A stretch of DNA of 64,000 nucleotides, from NCBI RefSeq assembly GCF_019655055.1, contig NZ_BPFA01000015.1, forward strand, positions 1-64,000, read 5' to 3'. This DNA is from Shewanella sp. MBTL60-112-B2. Lineage in GTDB: Bacteria > Pseudomonadota > Gammaproteobacteria > Enterobacterales > Shewanellaceae. The translations under genes were made by a program, and so were the position numbers. Shown piece by piece: positions 7,034 to 16,281 of the stretch; position 1 is the first letter of the stretch; every line of letters starts with the position of its first letter. Under the pieces are notes generated by a model, which saw only the letters and a program-made list of their open reading frames with translations, had not been told where the DNA came from and did no database searches.

Positions 7034-9871
7034 TTGAAAAAATGGATATTAGCCGCAGCCATTAGTGCTGCATTAATGGGTTGCGCAGGACAGCAACAGG
7101 CCGAAACCTCTTTACCTGAAGGGGTGACTCTATTAGAGACGGTTAGCTTTAGTGGTGAGCAAGTAGGGATCCCGTATCGCAAATACCAGTTAGCTAACGG
7201 CCTTACTGTGATCTTACATGAAGATCACTCCGATCCTTTAGTACATGTTGATGTGACTTATCATGTCGGCTCTGGCCGTGAGCTTGAAGGTCGAAGCGGC
7301 TTTGCCCATCTATTCGAGCACATGATGTTTCAAGGCTCACAAAACGTCGGTGATGAGCAGCATTTCAAGATGGTTACCGAGGCCGGTGGCACATTAAACG
7401 GCACGACTAATAGCGATAGAACCAATTATTTTGAGACGGTACCGAATAACCAACTAGAAAAAATGCTTTGGTTAGAGTCGGACCGCATGGGCTTCTTCTT
7501 ACCAGCATTAACCGAAGAGAAGTTTGAAGTACAGCGTGAGACAGTTAAGAATGAGCGTGCACAAAGAGTCGATAATCGTCCTTATGGTCGCATGGGAGAG
7601 CGCTTTAACCAAGCATTCTACCCTCAGGGGCATCCATATTCATGGCCTGTCATTGGCTGGCCAGAAGATTTAAATCGCGCCGATGTTGAAGATGTGAAAC
7701 ATTTCTTCCAACGCTGGTATGGCCCTAATAATGCCACTCTTACCATAGGCGGTGATTTTGATGAGATGCAAGTTCTTGCGTGGGTGAATAAGTATTTCGG
7801 CGAGATCCCATCGGGACCTAAAGTTGATGCACCGAAAAAAGAGCTAGTGACCCTTGATGAGACGCTTCACCTGTCGATGGAAGACAGAGTCCATTTGCCA
7901 CTGCTTAGAATCGGTATGCCAACGGTTTATGCCCGTCATGAAGATGAAGCGGCACTGGATCTACTGTCTAATATTTTAGGTGGTGGTAAAACATCACTAT
8001 TCTATAAAAACCTCGTTAAAGATGGCTTAGCCGTACAGGCTGGCGTGAATCATCCATGTCAGGAATTGGCTTGTCAGTTCTCTATGTATGCACTGGCTAA
8101 CCCTGCACGAGGCGGCAACTTAGCCGAAATCGAGCAGGCGATGCTAGATTCGATTAAAGAGTTTGAAAAGCGTGGCGTGACCGATGACGATCTTGAGAAA
8201 GTAAAAGTAAACTTTGAGGCGGGCACCATTTTTGGCCTGCAAAGCGTACAAGGCAAGGTGGCAAGCCTAGCCTTTAACGAAACCTTTTCAGATAACCCTA
8301 ATATGATTGGGTTTGATCTGTCTCGTTATGCCAATGTCACTAAAGAAGATGTGATGAGAGTCTTTAATAAGTACATCAAAGATAAGCCTATGGTGATAAT
8401 GAGCGTTGTGCCTCAAGGGCAGACACAGCTTATTGCTAAGGCTGATAACTTTGTAGCACCCGCTGAACAAGTTGCTAGCGTAGCGGTAGAAGAGCTAGCG
8501 CTCGCGCCGCAGATAGTTTCATCATTCGACAGAAGTGTTATCCCTGCGGCAGGCCCTGCTCCAGTGCTGACTATGCCTGAACTTTGGAAGGGGAAACTTG
8601 CAAATGATATCGAAGTCATTGGCACGCAAACCAGCGAGACACCAACGGTAGAGATTGTAGTTTATCTGAATGGTGGTCATCGACTTCTCGACGTAAACCA
8701 AGCGGGCCTTGCCGGTTTAACGGCTGCTATGATGAACGAGTCGAGTTTAAAACGTAGCTCTGAGGAGTTAACTCAGGCGTTAGAGATGCTTGGCAGTAAT
8801 GTCAGTTTCAGTGCTAGCGGTTACCAAAGCCAGCTGAAGATCTCATCACTAACGACAAACCTCGATAAGACTATGGAGATTGTGCAAGAGAAGTTATTTG
8901 AACCGGGCTTTAAGGCTGCTGATTTTGAGCGTGTTAAACAGCAAAAGTTACAGCATCTACAACGTGAGCTTACCGAGCCAAACTATTTGGCGAACACGGC
9001 ATTTAGTAGCTTGTTGTATGGCGATAAAAGCCCATTTGGTGTTAGCAGTGGTGGGTCTTTAGAGACTGTTTCGGCAATCACTCTAGATGATGTTAAAGCC
9101 TTCTATAAGCAGCAGTACACCGCGGGCAATGCACAAGTTGTGGCTGTGGGTAATCTGAATGAAGCGCAAATGTTAGCGAAACTTTCGACTCTTGCAAGTT
9201 GGAATGGCGCAGCGACACCATTCCCAGAGCTTGCTGAGTTACCAAAGTTTCAAGGTGGCAAAGTCTTTATTGTAGATAAGCCAGATGCGGCGCAGTCAGT
9301 TATCAAAATAGGTAAGCGAGCATTACCTTTTGATGCCACAGGCGAGTATTTTGAGTCATACTTGATGAACTATCCGCTAGGTGGTGCGTTCAACAGCCGT
9401 ATAAACCTTAACCTGCGTGAAGACAAAGGTTACACCTACGGTGCGAGAAGTTACTTCTCGGGCGGGCCTGAGCAAGGTTTCTATCAAGCGACAGCAAGCG
9501 TGCGCAGCGATGTTACCACCAAGGCATTAATCGAGTTCATAAAAGAGATTAATACGTTCCAAGAGTCAGGAATGACAGAGAAAGAGCTAGACTTTATGAA
9601 AAGCTCTATCTCTCAATCAAAGGCTCTTGATTATGAAACGCCGTATCAAAAAGCGGGGTTGATGCGTAATATTCAACGCTACAATTTGGATGATAACTAT
9701 AGTGAAAAGCAAAGTGAAATCACCAATAGTATTGGTCGTAATGAGTTGAATAAATTGGCAAAAGAGCAGTTGAATATTGATGACATGGTGATCTTAGTTG
9801 TGGGGGATCGCGCTAAAATAGAGTCTGAATTATCAACACTTGGTTATCCAATTGAAATTTTACAGTTGTAA
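7034..9871 (+). CDS. M16 (pitrilysin/insulinase) family zinc protease, lipoprotein
   Basis: I place the start at TTG 7034 because AAGGAG lies 8 bp upstream and the next residues form a lipoprotein signal (KKWILAAAISAALMGC, lipobox Cys17). The in-frame ATG at 6905 would put an unlikely hydrophilic extension in front of it. The 945-residue protein has the inverted zinc motif HLFEH (about residues 92-96) in the first M16 module. The second, inactive-type module contains the R/Y region LREDKGYTYGARSYFSG near the C terminus. Two fused M16 modules of this size are typical of periplasmic or membrane-anchored peptidases that degrade peptides. It lies upstream of gshA with its own downstream spacer. 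The natural substrate is unknown. Confidence 0.92.
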   Translation: MKKWILAAAISAALMGCAGQQQAETSLPEGVTLLETVSFSGEQVGIPYRKYQLANGLTVILHEDHSDPLVHVDVTYHVGSGRELEGRSGFAHLFEHMMFQGSQNVGDEQHFKMVTEAGGTLNGTTNSDRTNYFETVPNNQLEKMLWLESDRMGFFLPALTEEKFEVQRETVKNERAQRVDNRPYGRMGERFNQAFYPQGHPYSWPVIGWPEDLNRADVEDVKHFFQRWYGPNNATLTIGGDFDEMQVLAWVNKYFGEIPSGPKVDAPKKELVTLDETLHLSMEDRVHLPLLRIGMPTVYARHEDEAALDLLSNILGGGKTSLFYKNLVKDGLAVQAGVNHPCQELACQFSMYALANPARGGNLAEIEQAMLDSIKEFEKRGVTDDDLEKVKVNFEAGTIFGLQSVQGKVASLAFNETFSDNPNMIGFDLSRYANVTKEDVMRVFNKYIKDKPMVIMSVVPQGQTQLIAKADNFVAPAEQVASVAVEELALAPQIVSSFDRSVIPAAGPAPVLTMPELWKGKLANDIEVIGTQTSETPTVEIVVYLNGGHRLLDVNQAGLAGLTAAMMNESSLKRSSEELTQALEMLGSNVSFSASGYQSQLKISSLTTNLDKTMEIVQEKLFEPGFKAADFERVKQQKLQHLQRELTEPNYLANTAFSSLLYGDKSPFGVSSGGSLETVSAITLDDVKAFYKQQYTAGNAQVVAVGNLNEAQMLAKLSTLASWNGAATPFPELAELPKFQGGKVFIVDKPDAAQSVIKIGKRALPFDATGEYFESYLMNYPLGGAFNSRINLNLREDKGYTYGARSYFSGGPEQGFYQATASVRSDVTTKALIEFIKEINTFQESGMTEKELDFMKSSISQSKALDYETPYQKAGLMRNIQRYNLDDNYSEKQSEITNSIGRNELNKLAKEQLNIDDMVILVVGDRAKIESELSTLGYPIEILQL

Positions 9872-10047
9872 AAGACTTCGCTAGGCCATATATCCGAAAG
9901 ATGGTGCCATGGATATGGCACCATCTCATCGTTTATTAGGCTGGTGATTGATAAACGCTAATTTGGTACGACTTGAAATTTAAGTAAGTTATAGCGGGTC
10001 TACCAGATCAGTTATAAGGTTAGAGTCACGCACTAGAGAATAATGTA

Positions 10048-11616
10048 TTGAAATCTTTCAATGAATTAGTTGGTAAGTTGTCGGATCCGGCAAGTCGGCA
10101 AGCGCTAAAATCGATGCAGCGAGGCATTGAGCGTGAAGCGTTAAGAATTGAAAAGTCGGGTCACTTGGCACTGGATAAACATCCTAAAGCACTGGGCTCG
10201 GCATTAACGCATTCGCGGATCACTACAGATTATAGTGAATCTCTACTTGAGTTTATTACGCCTGTTTTTGCTGATATCGATGAATTAGTTGAAGATCTCA
10301 CTCAGACTCATGCTTATAGCGTGCGTCACCTCAATGGCCAACGCTTATGGCCTGTGAGTATGCCTTGTTATCTAGGTGATGGTGCCGATATTCCTATCGC
10401 CGATTATGGTAGCTCTAATTCAGGTCAAATGAAGAAACTATATCGTAAAGGATTAACTTATCGGTATGGCGCTCAGATGCAGATTATCTCTGGGGTACAT
10501 TTTAATTTCTCTGTATCAGACAAACTCTGGCACAGACTGTACGAACTTTCTGATAAGTCACTAGGTTTAGATGATTTTATTTCGGAATCCTATTTTGGTC
10601 TGATCCGCAACTACCGCCGATTAGTCTGGGTATTACCCTATCTATTTGGTGCATCACCAGCACTGTGCAGTACTTTTATTGAGGACCCTAAGACCAGTCA
10701 TTTTCCGTTTGAAGTGATCGGTAATGGTACCTTGTTTATGCCTTACGCAACGTCATTGCGTATGAGTGATTTAGGCTATACCAATCAAGAGCAAGATAAC
10801 TTAAATATCAGTTACAACAGTCTCACAGATTATTTAACTGGCATGCAAGCCGCGATAAATATGCCATCAGCAAACTTTGCCAAAATAGGCGTTAAAGTTG
10901 ATGGTGAATATCGTCAGTTGAACGACAATATCTTACAGATAGAAAACGAATTTTATGCGCCTATTCGCGCCAAGCGAGTGGCTAAGGGCAATGAAAAACC
11001 ATCAGAGTCTCTAGCGCGCGCAGGAGTGGAATATATTGAGGTTAGGGCGTTAGACGTTAACCCGTATAGCGCTGTTGGCATCGAAAAGTCGCAGATCCGC
11101 TTCTTAGATCTTTTCCTATTGAACTGCTTGCTGCAGCCATCGGCTCCGTCAGATGCAAGTGAAGAAGCTGAAATTGCCGAAAACTTGCAGGCAGTTGTGC
11201 TAGAAGGGCGTAAGCCAGGCTTGTTGCTAAAGCGTTCTGGAGAAGAGTTAAGTTTAACTGATTGGCTAGAGTCACTATTCGGTAATTTAAAACAGATCGC
11301 CGAGCTGTTAGACGATGAAGGCCAAGATGACTATCAAGTCGCACTGGCTAAATGGCATAAAGCGGTCGAAAATCCTAATGAAACTCTGTCGGGTAAAATT
11401 ATGGCAGGGCTAAAGGATGAGCAAATTGATCATAGTCAGTGGGTGATGGAGCTTGCTGAGCAGTATCATCAGCAGCTGAAAGCTTACCCGCTAACTGAGA
11501 GCGTAGACAAAAAATATCAGCAAGATGCTGTCGAATCACTAGAGAAACAGGCTGATCTTGAGTCGCAGCCTAGTGTGAGCTTCGATCAGTTTTTAGTCGA
11601 CTACTTTAAGGTTTAG
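10048..11616 (+). CDS. gshA: Glutamate-cysteine ligase (first step of glutathione synthesis)
   Basis: The 522-residue protein matches the gammaproteobacterial GshA type throughout. The N-terminal segment SMQRGIEREALRI carries the ATP/Mg-binding glutamates. Further family blocks are TTDYSESLLEFITP, QIISGVHFNFS and YIEVRALDVNPYSAVGIE. It joins L-glutamate and L-cysteine with ATP in the cytoplasm. The start is TTG at 10048; the ATG five bases upstream is out of frame and stops at once. The lipoprotein gene starts two bases after its stop codon, so the two are likely cotranscribed. The presence of gshA matters because a BshA-like enzyme is encoded at 46924-48105. Confidence 0.96.
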   Translation: MKSFNELVGKLSDPASRQALKSMQRGIEREALRIEKSGHLALDKHPKALGSALTHSRITTDYSESLLEFITPVFADIDELVEDLTQTHAYSVRHLNGQRLWPVSMPCYLGDGADIPIADYGSSNSGQMKKLYRKGLTYRYGAQMQIISGVHFNFSVSDKLWHRLYELSDKSLGLDDFISESYFGLIRNYRRLVWVLPYLFGASPALCSTFIEDPKTSHFPFEVIGNGTLFMPYATSLRMSDLGYTNQEQDNLNISYNSLTDYLTGMQAAINMPSANFAKIGVKVDGEYRQLNDNILQIENEFYAPIRAKRVAKGNEKPSESLARAGVEYIEVRALDVNPYSAVGIEKSQIRFLDLFLLNCLLQPSAPSDASEEAEIAENLQAVVLEGRKPGLLLKRSGEELSLTDWLESLFGNLKQIAELLDDEGQDDYQVALAKWHKAVENPNETLSGKIMAGLKDEQIDHSQWVMELAEQYHQQLKAYPLTESVDKKYQQDAVESLEKQADLESQPSVSFDQFLVDYFKV

Positions 11617-11618
11617 TT

Positions 11619-12059
11619 TTGGCGATAAAGGCTTTCAAAAGCGTATTAGGCATAGCCGTACTATTATTGCTTGTATCGGGTTGTGCTTCACAGCCCGATA
11701 CGGCTAATCAGTGTGGCATAGTTGCGACTTATATGGAGCCTGACCGTAAGGCGGATATCTATCGAGTGGTAGTGACTCATCTTGATGGAAAGCCAGTGAT
11801 TTCTCAACCTAACTACCGTTTGAGTGTTGGAGAGCATACCTTTACGGTTGCCGAGTTGATTGATGCGCCTAGCTTAAAGGTTAAACTCGCTGCTCGCACG
11901 CCTAAGCAACTCAAGGTGAATGTAGCCCATAACCAACGCTACCATATAGGCGCAAAGCTGAATACCGACAAGGTATACAGAGGCAATGACAGTGATTTTT
12001 GGCAGCCTGAAGTGTGGCAACAAGAAGCCCACGATTGCGAGTTTCCTGCACCGCTTTAA
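11619..12059 (+). CDS. Small lipoprotein of unknown function, cotranscribed with gshA
   Basis: The 146-residue product begins with a lipoprotein signal ending LLLVSGC (lipobox Cys22), so it should be membrane-anchored and face the periplasm. The mature part looks like a small beta-rich domain (YRLSVGEHTFTVAEL, then LKVNVAHNQRYHIGAKL), reminiscent of PEGA-like folds, but I cannot name a family securely. The TTG start lies two bases after the gshA stop codon with no separate promoter space, indicating translational coupling or at least cotranscription. No link to glutathione metabolism can be inferred from the sequence alone. Confidence 0.8.
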   Translation: MAIKAFKSVLGIAVLLLLVSGCASQPDTANQCGIVATYMEPDRKADIYRVVVTHLDGKPVISQPNYRLSVGEHTFTVAELIDAPSLKVKLAARTPKQLKVNVAHNQRYHIGAKLNTDKVYRGNDSDFWQPEVWQQEAHDCEFPAPL

Positions 12060-12185
12060 TCTACAGATTATATGGTTTTTCCCTTGTTGATTTGTAACAC
12101 AATTTACTCAAACCTCAATTGCATGTTTGGCCTATCAATGTGACACTACGGCTTTGCTTTTACTGTCTGTTGGTATCCTTATTTT

Positions 12186-12803
12186 ATGAAATGGCCTGCA
12201 TTATTTGCGACTGTTGTTTTAGCAACCCTGTTAACAGGGTGTGCCACTCCTCCGCCAAAAGATCCTGAGAATCTTTGTTCGATATATACCGAAAACAGAT
12301 CTTGGTATAGCGCCGCTAAAAATACTCGCGAAAAGTGGGGCGTTCCGGTTCACGTACCTTTGGCCATGATGTATCAAGAGAGCTCTTTTAAACACAACGC
12401 AGCGCCACCTATGGAGTACTTCCTAGGCTTTATTCCTATTGGTCGAGCAAGCTCTGCTTATGGCTATGCTCAGGCTAAGACGATGACCTGGGATGATTAC
12501 GTTAAAGAAACCGGTAACTCTTGGTCGAGCCGAAGTAACTTCGACGATGCTATGGACTTTATGGGCTGGTTTATTTACAAGAGCCACAAGATTAATGGTG
12601 TGTCGAAGTGGGATGCCCGAAATCAATATCTTAATTATCACGAAGGTTGGGGGGGCTACAAGCGTAAAACCTATAACCAAAAACCCTGGTTAATTAAGGT
12701 GGCAGGTAAAGTCGATGCACGTTCTAAGCGCTATGCGGCTCAATATAGACAGTGCCAGGAAGATCTCGATTCCTCTTGGTTATGGCGACTCTTTTTTGGT
12801 TAG
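12186..12803 (+). CDS. Lipoprotein with lysozyme-like (transglycosylase SLT-type) fold
   Basis: The 205-residue lipoprotein has a signal ending LLTGC (lipobox Cys19). The motif PLAMMYQESSFKHNA (Glu near residue 65) resembles the catalytic-Glu helix of lytic transglycosylases. The following SSAYGYAQAKTMTWDDY matches the GxAQ-type segment, and LNYHEGWGGYKRK resembles the later YNxG-type motif. It probably cleaves or binds peptidoglycan at the outer membrane. It stands alone between the gshA unit and purE and is followed by a terminator. Confidence 0.82.
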   Translation: MKWPALFATVVLATLLTGCATPPPKDPENLCSIYTENRSWYSAAKNTREKWGVPVHVPLAMMYQESSFKHNAAPPMEYFLGFIPIGRASSAYGYAQAKTMTWDDYVKETGNSWSSRSNFDDAMDFMGWFIYKSHKINGVSKWDARNQYLNYHEGWGGYKRKTYNQKPWLIKVAGKVDARSKRYAAQYRQCQEDLDSSWLWRLFFG

Positions 12804-12815
12804 AAAAACGATAAT

Positions 12816-12845
12816 TGGGCCTCTACATTAGTAGGGGCTTTTTAT
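12816..12845 (+). terminator. Terminator after the transglycosylase-like gene
   Basis: The stem GCCTCTAC-atta-GTAGGGGC, which includes G-U pairing, is followed by TTTTTATTTT. Confidence 0.75.
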
Positions 12846-13371
12846 TTTCAGGTCTTATCTACTTTCCCGCAAACCGCGACATTTAAGCTTATTTGCTGGC
12901 TTTCTTTAATTTCATATTCATCCAAAAACCTCTCATTGTTGGAGCTGAAGCAAAAAAGAGCGGTATTTTTTTAATCTACTGAATACTTTTCATGTTTAGC
13001 TAAGTAGCGCAATGCCGACAAACTCTCTGGTGAGCTATCGATTTTTCTCGGTTTATAGCTAATTCAAAAGCCATTTCACTTAAATTTAAAAGCTAAGTTA
13101 AAAGCATATTTTTTATGATGGAAAATGGACTGCTTTTGTCACAACCCTTAGCTGGGTGGGCTTATCAGAGTAGCCTAAGTTATGGGTTTAATTATTCATG
13201 TGTAATTTTACATGTTTGTTATACATATGTATGAATAAGTTATTTGCAGTTGAGGCCAACCTTAGGGATAATTGCGCCGCAGGCTTGGGGGAAGCCTGTT
13301 TACTAAGTGCGCTAAATTTCAGTATAATGCGCGCAAATATAATAATGTACCGCCCTACTCAAGGACTTAAA
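12846..13371. other. Gene-free stretch upstream of purE
   Basis: It is AT-rich with no convincing coding sequence apart from an in-frame upstream extension of purE, which I reject. No purine riboswitch or clear PurR palindrome is recognisable. A promoter candidate is listed separately at 13300-13328. Confidence 0.5.
13300..13328 (+). promoter_or_regulatory. Candidate sigma-70 promoter of purE
   Basis: A perfect -10 hexamer TATAAT (13323-13328) is preceded at 17 bp by a weak -35 TTACTA. Transcription would start near 13335, about 37 nt before the purE ATG. Confidence 0.5.
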
Positions 13372-13875
13372 ATGAGCAAACCATTTGTTGCAGTATTAAT
13401 GGGATCTGATTCAGATCTTCCTACAATGCAAGCCACCCTCGATGTGCTTAGAACTTTCGAAATCAACTTTGAAGCAAAAGTAACTTCAGCGCACCGTACG
13501 CCAGCTGCTACGCATGCCTACGTAACCGATGCAGAAGCGCGTGGTTGTAAAGTCTTTATTTGTGCTGCAGGTCTTGCTGCGCACTTAGCTGGTGCTGTAG
13601 CGGGTATTACTACTCGTCCAGTCATCGGTGTTCCAGTTGATTGTGGTCCACTACAAGGCCATGACGCACTGCTATCTACAGTAATGATGCCTGGCGGCGT
13701 TCCTGTAGCAACTGTTGCTATCGGTAGTGCTGGTGCTAAAAACGCAGGTTACCTAGCAGCGCAAATGTTAGCTGTAGGTGATGATGCTCTAGCTGTAGCT
13801 GTAAAAGAAGAGCGTGCAAAGTCTGCCGAAGCTGTTCAAGCTAAAGACGCAGCTCTACAAGCTAAACTAGCTTAA
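13372..13875 (+). CDS. purE: N5-carboxyaminoimidazole ribonucleotide mutase
   Basis: The 167-residue enzyme catalyses the carboxyl shift from N5-CAIR to CAIR in purine synthesis. The N-terminal MGSDSDL phosphate loop, SAHRTP and AAHLAG regions correspond to the class I active-site Ser/Asp and His residues. The C terminus has an extra Ala/Lys-rich tail. I chose ATG 13372, with AAGGAC upstream, because the earlier in-frame start would add a non-homologous leader containing the promoter. Class I PurE normally works with PurK, but no purK follows: a terminator and a MITE do. Confidence 0.95.
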   Translation: MSKPFVAVLMGSDSDLPTMQATLDVLRTFEINFEAKVTSAHRTPAATHAYVTDAEARGCKVFICAAGLAAHLAGAVAGITTRPVIGVPVDCGPLQGHDALLSTVMMPGGVPVATVAIGSAGAKNAGYLAAQMLAVGDDALAVAVKEERAKSAEAVQAKDAALQAKLA

Positions 13876-13903
13876 TTTAACAGGCACTTAGCCTGTAAAT
13901 ATC

Positions 13904-13943
13904 AAATGCCATCTAAATATCCATTTAGGTGGCATTTTTTATT
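13904..13943 (+). terminator. Terminator of purE
   Basis: The stem ATGCCATCTAAAT pairs with ATTTAGGTGGCAT and is followed by TTTTTATT. Confidence 0.88.
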
Positions 13944-13989
13944 CTAGTTACTTCAATTCTCACATCTGCTTAGCCCTTCTCGATTACTC

Positions 13990-14254
13990 ATACCAATTAG
14001 TATAAAGATTTGGTTGCTCAGCGAGAGTTTAGCGGCACTGAGACAAGGCAACGAGTGCAGAGCATAGTTATTCTACGTTTAAGCTTGTTAACGCAGCATC
14101 AGAGCCGCTAAAACTCGCCATTCTGGAGCGTTTTTGGCTGCCTACTTCTGCGTTGAATAACTTCACAAGGGAGCAACCATTCTTTCAGTTATTCGCCTTG
14201 AATTAGTTTGCCAAAAACGCTCTGAGTAGATCAACTTCTTATACTGATTGGTAT
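13990..14254 (+). repeat. MITE-like inverted-repeat element, copy C
   Basis: It begins ATACCAATTAGTATAA and ends TTATACTGATTGGTAT, with TA at both borders. It is the shortest full copy, with the interior region of the structured module deleted. It shares with copy B the block CAAGGGAGCAACCATT through GCCTTGAATTAGTTTGCC, as a diverged match. It lies between purE and the ECF sigma gene, where purK would often be found. Confidence 0.82.
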
Positions 14255-14385
14255 TATATCGCTGATACTGAACATTCCTCGCTCAATCATCACTTGGCTA
14301 ACTAGCTTTAGTTTGCATAGACTAGACAATGCTTTAGGTAAGATGCAGACTCAATGAGCGAAAAACTTAAGCTAAGGAAGATACC

Positions 14386-15003
14386 GTGGAGCAACCCTTG
14401 CCCTCAGATGAAATGCCTAATGAGGTCGATTCAGATCAAGCCTTGATGTTGCAATATGCCGCAGGCAGCGCTCGAGCGTTTGAGCTACTTTACAGTAAGC
14501 ACAAAGGTCCGCTATATCGCTACTTCATTCGGCAAATTTATGATCAACAGCTAGCAGAAGACCTGTATCAGGAAACTTGGAGTCGAGTGATAAAGGCGGC
14601 CAGCAGTTATGAGACCAGCGCCAAATTTACCACTTGGCTATATCGCATCGCTCATAACCTTATTATCGATCATGTTAGGGCATTAAAGCCGGTAAATAAC
14701 TTCAGTGAAGTTTTCGAGCCGGAGCAAGATACTGAGTCACTGCTGAGTAACGATGATTTTAATCCTGAGCTGCAAATGGTAGATAAGCAAAAGTCGATTC
14801 TGCTTAAAGGTTGTGTGGCCAACTTACCGCAAGTACAAAAAGAGGCGTTCGTGCTAAACGTCGAGATGGGCTTTACCGCTGCGATTATCGCAGACATAGC
14901 TGGGGCAACGTTAGAGGCGACAAAAAGTCGCATTCGTTATGCTTATAAAGGGCTTAAAGATTGCGTAGACTTAAAATGGCAAGGAGCTGAACATGACAGA
15001 TAA
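14386..15003 (+). CDS. ECF-subfamily RNA polymerase sigma factor
   Basis: The 205-residue protein has sigma region 2 (about residues 25-95), with YRYFIRQIYDQQLAEDLYQETW and the region 2.3/2.4 segment FTTWLYRIAHNLIIDHVR. Sigma region 4 follows (about 140-195), with LPQVQKEAFVLNVEMGFTAAIIADIAGATLEATKSRIR as the helix-turn-helix. A GTG start with AAGGAAG seven bases upstream fits best. It overlaps the next gene by 11 bp, an arrangement typical of a sigma/anti-sigma pair. The stimulus is unknown. The region between 2 and 4 is acidic and rather long for the group. Confidence 0.93.
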   Translation: MEQPLPSDEMPNEVDSDQALMLQYAAGSARAFELLYSKHKGPLYRYFIRQIYDQQLAEDLYQETWSRVIKAASSYETSAKFTTWLYRIAHNLIIDHVRALKPVNNFSEVFEPEQDTESLLSNDDFNPELQMVDKQKSILLKGCVANLPQVQKEAFVLNVEMGFTAAIIADIAGATLEATKSRIRYAYKGLKDCVDLKWQGAEHDR

Positions 15004-15556
15004 AGAGCATGAAGCAGTAGAGGCTGAGATTAAGTCGCTTTATCAGCAAATCGACAAAGAACAGCCTTCGAGTCAGCTCGATGCTGAAATCCTTAAAATG
15101 GCTCGTAGTGGTGTCGTTAAGCGGCAAGAGAGTCAGTCTTTTTGGCGCAAATACCGCTGGCCATTATCTTCCGCCGCCTCAGTTTTAGTGGTAGTGACCT
15201 TATTTGTGGTTAATCCTGCAATGAAAAGTGGCGATGTATTAGAGCAAGGTGAACCTGTAATGATGTCTTCGCCTAAGCCACAGATGATGCGCTCGATGGA
15301 TAACCCCAACCCAATGGTTGAGCAATTGAATGAGCAGGCTCCCATGACAATGCAGGGCAATGATCCTAAGTCGGAAGATGCTGATTTAACTGCGCAACTA
15401 GATAATATTGAGCGGTTAATTCGAGATAAGAAAATTGCAGAGGCTAATCGCTTGCTAAAATTACTGGTTGAGCAGGAGCCGCTGTTACTGAAGCCGAACC
15501 ATCCGTTAAATGCAAGATACCTAACTTTGCAAAAGGCGCTAATGTCAGGCCACTAA
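14993..15556 (+). CDS. Single-pass membrane protein, putative anti-sigma factor
   Basis: The 187-residue protein has a charged cytoplasmic N terminus (about 1-55), one membrane helix (about 57-74), and a periplasmic part with an unusual Met- and Pro-rich stretch (nine Met between residues 77 and 120). The C terminus is helical, with LDNIERLIRDKKIAEANRLL. The overlap with the ECF sigma gene and this topology suggest that it holds the sigma factor at the membrane. The usual zinc motif HxxxCxxC of ZAS-type anti-sigma factors is absent. The assignment is from context, not from a recognised domain. Confidence 0.75.
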   Translation: MTDKEHEAVEAEIKSLYQQIDKEQPSSQLDAEILKMARSGVVKRQESQSFWRKYRWPLSSAASVLVVVTLFVVNPAMKSGDVLEQGEPVMMSSPKPQMMRSMDNPNPMVEQLNEQAPMTMQGNDPKSEDADLTAQLDNIERLIRDKKIAEANRLLKLLVEQEPLLLKPNHPLNARYLTLQKALMSGH

Positions 15557-15591
15557 CAAGGCGGATCAATAGCACTGAGCAACGCTTTAAT

Positions 15592-15620
15592 AAAAAAGCC
15601 CACATTTGCGGGCTTTTTTA
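15592..15620 (+). terminator. Terminator between sigma operon and the convergent membrane-protein gene
   Basis: The stem AAAAAAGCCCACATTTGCGGGCTTTTTT has A and T tracts on both flanks, so it can serve both convergent transcription units. Confidence 0.88.
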
Positions 15621-15647
15621 GCTTCATATATCTAGAGAGCAACTTTG

Positions 15648-16064
15648 CTAGTGCGCTTTGAACCAATCCCAAATGCCGAGAGAGGTTCCCTCTAACAGAT
15701 CGATACCTAGCATGGATTTTAGTAAGTAGAGAAGTAACAGGCCAAATGCAATAGACATCACGATAAAGGCAAAGATACATAGAAGGAAGAGTACCAATGA
15801 AAGCTGCTTTTCCCTTCGCGTGTAAGCGCGATTGTTACGCCCGAGTAAGAATACATAGAAAAAACGCCATCCTAAAAAAGGTAGATAGAAGCTCCCACGA
15901 CTATCTATCATATGTTTTTGCCATCTGTTGTTAATTAATGCACGCCGCAGGTAGAGAAGTTGTGGTTCTGAAAAACTATCGGCGTGAACCTTCGGCATAT
16001 TGCCAAGGGCTCGATTAACTCTAGTATCATCTTTAAGAGAAGGACGAAGATAGTCTTTTGGCAT
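15648..16064 (-). CDS. Conserved-looking membrane protein of unknown function
   Basis: The 138-residue protein has a basic, soluble N-terminal half (PKDYLRPSLKDDTRVNRALG). A hydrophobic segment lies near residues 62-75 (LPFLGWRFFYVFLLG) and a strong one near 87-114. GAGGAATGA precedes the ATG as a ribosome-binding site. It is convergent with the sigma operon and shares its terminator, so it is transcribed separately. I do not recognise a characterised family. Confidence 0.7.
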   Translation of the reverse strand: MPKDYLRPSLKDDTRVNRALGNMPKVHADSFSEPQLLYLRRALINNRWQKHMIDSRGSFYLPFLGWRFFYVFLLGRNNRAYTRREKQLSLVLFLLCIFAFIVMSIAFGLLLLYLLKSMLGIDLLEGTSLGIWDWFKAH

Positions 16065-16281
16065 TCATTCCTCATGTTGATTCATTTAGCGCATGATGCT
16101 TGAAAGTTAAGCATAGCAGTTATAGAACTTGGCCAATTTTAGTTATTTTGCTTTATGTCGATGAAACACATTTACTAATAATTATTTGGGACTCTTTTGC
16201 TGCTGCTTTGTGAAAAGTTTGCTACCTTGTTGCCTTGAAATTAATTCTTTTAAGAACAATAACAATAGGATTGGTAGCCAG

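Noticed and set aside
13198..13371. N-terminal extension of PurE
   Set aside because: It contains the likely promoter TATAAT and has no homology to PurE. ATG 13372 begins the conserved domain.
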